Assembly: GCA_963845265.1 (NCBI GenBank)
Contig: CAWJRN010000027.1
Coordinates: 1-64,000, forward strand
DNA length: 64,000 nucleotides
From: DYRB01 sp963845265
Lineage (GTDB): Bacteria; Pseudomonadota; Gammaproteobacteria; Chromatiales; Chromatiaceae
Reading direction: 5' to 3'
Shown: piece after piece, positions 60,328 to 64,000 of the stretch
Numbering within the stretch: the stretch's first letter is position 1
Layout of the letters: each line of letters begins with the position of its first letter
Notes under the pieces: model-generated
Told to the model about the DNA's origin: nothing
Databases searched by the model: none
The model's input: only the letters and a program-made list of their open reading frames with translations
Translations under genes and position numbers: made by a program

Positions 60328-63201
60328 CTATCCGAGGCAGTTAGCCGATTCCGATTGCACTAGAGCGCCTGGATCTTCTCCCGCTGCCCGCCGCAACTTG
60401 GCGATGGCGGCCTGACTCTCGGCCATGCGCTCGCGCTCCTTTTGCACCACGGCGGCGGGGGCCTTGTCGACGAAATTGGGGTTGGCAAGCTTGGCCTGGG
60501 TGCGGGTCACGTCACCCTCCAGGCGCGTCAGCTCTTTGTCCAGACGCTTCAATTCGGCGTCCTTGTCGATGAGCCCGGCCATCGGGATCAGTATCTGCAT
60601 CTCGCCCACCAGGGCCATGGCCGATTCGGGCGGCTCCTGGCCGGGCTCGAGGATGGTGACGGACTCGGTGCGGGCCAGGAAGTCGAGATAGGCCCGGCTG
60701 GCGGTCAGCCAGGCGCGGTCCTGTTCTCCGGCATTGCCGAGCAGGACCGGCAGGGGCTTGCCCGGGGGGATGTTCATCTCGCCCTTGATGCGCCGCACCC
60801 CCAGGATGAATTGCATGACCCAGTCCATCTCGGCGACCGCGGCGGGGTCCTCCAAGGTGGGGTCGAAGGCGGGATAGGCGGCCAACATGACCGTATCGCC
60901 CGTGACACCGGCCAGGTCCTTGACCTTCTGCCAGATCTCCTCGGTAATGAAGGGCATGATGGGGTGGGCTAGGCGCAGCAGGGCCTCCAGGGTCCGCACC
61001 AGGGTGCGGCGGGCGCCGCGCTTGTCCGCCTCGCTGGCGGTCGCACCGGTGAGGACCGGCTTGCACAGCTCCAGGTACCAGTCGCAGAAGTCGTTCCAGA
61101 CGAAGGCGTAGATGGCCTGGGCGGCGTGGTCGAGGCGGTAGCCGTCGAGGGCATCGCTGACGGTGGCAACCGTGGCGTTGAGCCGGGAACGAATCCAGCG
61201 GTCTGCGGCGGAGAGGTTGACCTCACCGCCTGTCTGGCCGCAGTCCTGACCCTCGGTGTTCATCAGCACATAGCGGGAGGCATTCCACAGCTTGTTGCAA
61301 AAGTTGCGATAGCCCTCGATGCGGCCCAGGTCGAACTTGATGTCCCGCCCTGTGGTGGCCAGGGCGGCAAAGGTGAAACGCAATGCGTCGGTGCCGAAGG
61401 CGGGGATGCCGTCGGGGAAATCCCGGCGGGTCTGCTTAGCGATCTTCGCGGCCAGGTGGGGCTGCATCATGCCGCTGGTGCGCTTGGCAACGAGGGCTTC
61501 GAGCTCGATGCCGTCAATCAGATCGATGGGGTCAAGGACATTACCCTTGGACTTGGACATCTTGTCGCCGTTGGCGTCGCGCACCAGGCCGTGGATGTAG
61601 ACGTCGCGGAAGGGCACCTCGTCCATGAACTTGAGCCCCATCATGATCATCCGGGCGACCCAGAAGAAGATGATGTCGAAGCCGGTGACCAGCACCGCCG
61701 TGGGGTAGAAGGCGCGCAGACGCTCGGTGTCCTCCGGCCAGCCCAGGGTACTAAAGGGCCAGAGTGCAGAGCTGAACCAGGTGTCGAGCACGTCCTGGTC
61801 CTGCTCCAGGGGGAAGTCGGCGGCGAGGCCGTGTTTGGCGCGCACCTCGGCCTCGGATCGCCCGACGTAGATGTTGCCCTGGGGGTCGTACCAGGCGGGG
61901 ATGCGGTGGCCCCACCAGATCTGGCGCGAGATGCACCAATCCTGGATGTTGCGCATCCAGTCGTAGTAGGTGTTCTTCCAGTTGTCGGGGATGAAGCGGA
62001 TACGGCCCTCTTCCACGGCGGCGATGGCGGGCTCGGCCAAGGGGGCGACGCGGACATACCACTGGTCGGTCAGGTAGGGCTCGATGAGGGCCCCGGAGCG
62101 GTCGCCGCGGGGCTGTTGCAACCGGTGGTCCTTGACCGAGGCGAGCAGGCCCCGGGACTCCAGGTCCGCGACGATGCGCTTGCGCGCCTCGAAGCGGTCG
62201 AGCCCGACATAGATCGGTGGTATGAGGCAGGCTTCTTCGTGGACATTGGCGCGGATGGCCGCGTCCGGGGTAAAGATGTTGATCAGTCCGCCGTGGGGTT
62301 GATCGGCGATGGAGGTCTCGTCGCGGTGGCGCAGCCAGACCTCGTGGTCGTTGAAGTCGTGGGCCGGGGTGATCTTGACGCAGCCGGTACCGAACTCGGG
62401 GTCGGCATGTTCGTCGGCAATGATGGGGATGCGCCGGCCGGTGAGCGGCAGCTCCACGAATTCGCCGATCAGGTGCCGATAACGCGGGTCCTCCGGGTTC
62501 ACGGCCACGGCGCAGTCGCCGAGCATGGTCTCGGGTCTGGTGGTGGCCACCACCATGTGCCCGGTGCCATTGGTGAGCGGATAGCGCATCTCCCACATGA
62601 AGCCGGACTCTTCCTCGGACAGCACCTCCAGGTCGGAGACTGCGGTGTGCAGCACCGGATCCCAGTTGACCAGGCGCTTGCCGCGGTAGATCAGCCCCTC
62701 CTCGTGCAGGCGCACGAAGACCTCGCGCACCGCCGCCGAGAGCCCCTCGTCCATGGTGAAGCGCTCGTGTTGCCAGTCCAGAGACGAGCCCAGCCGGCGC
62801 AACTGGCCGGTGATGGTGCCGCCGGACTCGGCCTTCCAGTCCCAGACCCTTTCGATGAAGCCGTCGCGGCCCAGGTCGTGGCGGGTTTGGCCCGCGGCAC
62901 CGAGCCGGCGCTCCACCACCATCTGGGTGGCGATGCCCGCGTGGTCCGTGCCCGGCTGCCAGAGGGTGTTGTCGCCCTTCATGCGCCGGTAGCGGATCAT
63001 GGCGTCCATGACGGTATTGTTGAAGCCGTGACCCATGTGCAGGCTGCCCGTGACGTTGGGCGGCGGGATCATAATGCAATAGGCGCTGGCCCCATCGGTC
63101 TGACCATCGCCGGACAGGGCCGGGGCGAAGTAGCCCCGCGACTCCCAGGTTTGGTACCAGGTTTGTTCCAGGGTCTGCGGGTCGTAGTTCTTGTCCAGCA
63201 T
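60328..63201 (-). CDS. valS: Valyl-tRNA synthetase
   Basis: A 957-residue class I enzyme. The HIGH motif is in PPPNVTGSLHMGHGF, the KMSKS loop in NGDKMSKSKGNVLDP, the editing domain between, and the C-terminal coiled coil (ELKRLDKELTRLEGDVTR) follows. ATG 63201 gives the standard MLDKNYDPQTLEQTWY; the longer upstream frame crosses the divergent promoter. The last residues (AAGEDPGALVQSESANCLG) look unnatural: deleting one G near 60386 would give RRQREKIQAL and a stop at about 60362, a family-like end. So the tail may be a frameshift product. Confidence 0.94.
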   Translation of the reverse strand: MLDKNYDPQTLEQTWYQTWESRGYFAPALSGDGQTDGASAYCIMIPPPNVTGSLHMGHGFNNTVMDAMIRYRRMKGDNTLWQPGTDHAGIATQMVVERRLGAAGQTRHDLGRDGFIERVWDWKAESGGTITGQLRRLGSSLDWQHERFTMDEGLSAAVREVFVRLHEEGLIYRGKRLVNWDPVLHTAVSDLEVLSEEESGFMWEMRYPLTNGTGHMVVATTRPETMLGDCAVAVNPEDPRYRHLIGEFVELPLTGRRIPIIADEHADPEFGTGCVKITPAHDFNDHEVWLRHRDETSIADQPHGGLINIFTPDAAIRANVHEEACLIPPIYVGLDRFEARKRIVADLESRGLLASVKDHRLQQPRGDRSGALIEPYLTDQWYVRVAPLAEPAIAAVEEGRIRFIPDNWKNTYYDWMRNIQDWCISRQIWWGHRIPAWYDPQGNIYVGRSEAEVRAKHGLAADFPLEQDQDVLDTWFSSALWPFSTLGWPEDTERLRAFYPTAVLVTGFDIIFFWVARMIMMGLKFMDEVPFRDVYIHGLVRDANGDKMSKSKGNVLDPIDLIDGIELEALVAKRTSGMMQPHLAAKIAKQTRRDFPDGIPAFGTDALRFTFAALATTGRDIKFDLGRIEGYRNFCNKLWNASRYVLMNTEGQDCGQTGGEVNLSAADRWIRSRLNATVATVSDALDGYRLDHAAQAIYAFVWNDFCDWYLELCKPVLTGATASEADKRGARRTLVRTLEALLRLAHPIMPFITEEIWQKVKDLAGVTGDTVMLAAYPAFDPTLEDPAAVAEMDWVMQFILGVRRIKGEMNIPPGKPLPVLLGNAGEQDRAWLTASRAYLDFLARTESVTILEPGQEPPESAMALVGEMQILIPMAGLIDKDAELKRLDKELTRLEGDVTRTQAKLANPNFVDKAPAAVVQKERERMAESQAAIAKLRRAAGEDPGALVQSESANCLG

Positions 63202-63370
63202 GGGTGTCGTGGTCCGGCGCGGGCTGAGGGAAAGGGCGAAAGTATACCCGAGGGTCCCGACAGCACCACGGACCGGCGTGCGCCGGTCCTCCATTTTCCC
63301 AGGACCAACTTGGTAACGAGCTGCCGGGTTAACATGTCCGGCATCGGTCGGGCCTGGCTTGGGGGCTGGC

Positions 63371-64000
63371 ATGCATCTGCTGATGGTCGAAGACAACCCG
63401 GATCTGGTCGCCAATGTGGTGGACTTCCTGGAGGACCGGGGTCATACGCTGGACATCGCCTACAACGGCTTCGCCGCCCTGGGCTTTGCCATGCAGCAAC
63501 CCTACGACGCCATGATCCTCGACCTGATGCTGCCAGGCCTGTCGGGCCTGGAGGTGTGCGCCAAGCTGCGGGCCGAGGGGCTGGCCCTGCCGGTGCTGAT
63601 GCTCACCGCCCGGGATGGCCTGGACGATAAGCTGGAGGGTTTCGCCAGCGGTGCGGACGACTACCTTGTCAAACCCTTCGCCCTGGCCGAGCTGGAGGCC
63701 CGCCTAACCGCCATCGTGCGTCGTAGCCAGGCGGCCTCGCGCCTGGCCGGTGCCAATCGACTCGGTGTCGGGGACCTGGCCCTGGATCTGGCCACCCGCC
63801 GCCTGAGTCGAGCCGGGCGTCCGCTGGAACTACCGCCCATCCCTATGAAGCTCTTGGAGGCCCTGATGCGTCGCGCCCCCCACCTGGTCAGCCGGGCGGA
63901 GCTCGAGCGCGCAGCCTGGGGCGACGAGCCCCCCGACAGCGACGCCTTGCGCGCCCACCTCCACCAGTTGCGCCTGGTCATCGACAAACCCTTCTCCCAC
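63371..64000 (+). CDS. OmpR/PhoB-family response regulator (partial)
   Basis: At least 210 residues, cut by the window end. The receiver has MVEDNPDLV, phospho-acceptor Asp in MILDLMLPGLSG, LMLTARDGLDDKLEGF and DDYLVKPF. The C-terminal winged helix begins around LELPPIPMKLLEALM and runs to RAHLHQLR. ATG 63371 is the first in the conserved frame. A sensor kinase gene is expected just downstream. Divergent from valS. Confidence 0.92.
   Translation, partial: MHLLMVEDNPDLVANVVDFLEDRGHTLDIAYNGFAALGFAMQQPYDAMILDLMLPGLSGLEVCAKLRAEGLALPVLMLTARDGLDDKLEGFASGADDYLVKPFALAELEARLTAIVRRSQAASRLAGANRLGVGDLALDLATRRLSRAGRPLELPPIPMKLLEALMRRAPHLVSRAELERAAWGDEPPDSDALRAHLHQLRLVIDKPFSH

Noticed and set aside
61126..63630. 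834-codon plus-strand frame opposite valS
   Set aside because: It is an antisense shadow of valS in GC-rich sequence; valS has the complete class I motifs.

Overview
The window reads as chromosomal DNA of a GC-rich gammaproteobacterium. A member of the Chromatiales (purple sulfur bacteria and relatives) is my best guess. This rests on gene content and order (djlA, rpe-gph-trpEGDC, a CysB-type LysR regulator, a NorD/CbbO-type protein, rpsF-rpsR-DUF2232-rplI-dnaB-alr-radA) and on an exported Gly/Met repeat protein loosely like a sulfur-globule envelope protein. It is an inference, not a proof. I saw no rRNA, tRNA, CRISPR array or intact transposase.

Layout. 0-6.7 kb (+): djlA, rpe, gph and a tight trpE-trpG-trpD-trpC operon. 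6.9-15 kb: LysR regulator, a shared terminator, the 36-bp-repeat gene, NorD/CbbO, nitroreductase, dcd, a membrane J-domain protein with a VWA partner, and a small protein. 15.3-26 kb: metA, a P-loop ATPase, purM-purN, a DUF3108 protein, several small unknowns, a phosphoesterase, a glycine-zipper lipoprotein, a MEKHLA protein and uup. 26-35.5 kb: an FNR-like regulator, then a minus-strand block radA-alr-dnaB-rplI-DUF2232-rpsR-rpsF and a ClC channel/transporter.

35.8-45.8 kb is the most striking part. A promoter whose spacer is filled by a perfect LexA box drives yebG. Next comes a four-gene SMC-like (Wadjet/Jet/Ept) anti-plasmid operon, jetA-jetB-jetC-jetD. The operon is split between jetB and jetC by about 1.2 kb carrying a frameshifted cytochrome-c'-like gene between two 63-bp direct repeats. 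jetC itself has an apparent one-base frameshift.

46-51.2 kb (+): TonB-dependent receptor, YfiR-like periplasmic protein, a histidine kinase with a YfiN-like sensor half, and a LuxR-type response regulator, probably one signalling unit. 51.7-60 kb (+): a run of mostly small exported or membrane proteins (lipoproteins, GlsB/YeaQ family, LprI-like, DUF2892, a tandem YkuD protein, SH3), many with internal or neighbouring duplications. 60.1-60.24 kb holds three successive perfect hairpins, followed by valS (-) and the start of an OmpR-type regulator (+).

Several interspersed palindromic repeats and one 225-bp MITE-like element lie between genes. Three places (jetC, the cytochrome gene, the valS tail) each look like a one-base insertion, so base-calling error has to be weighed against real mutation.
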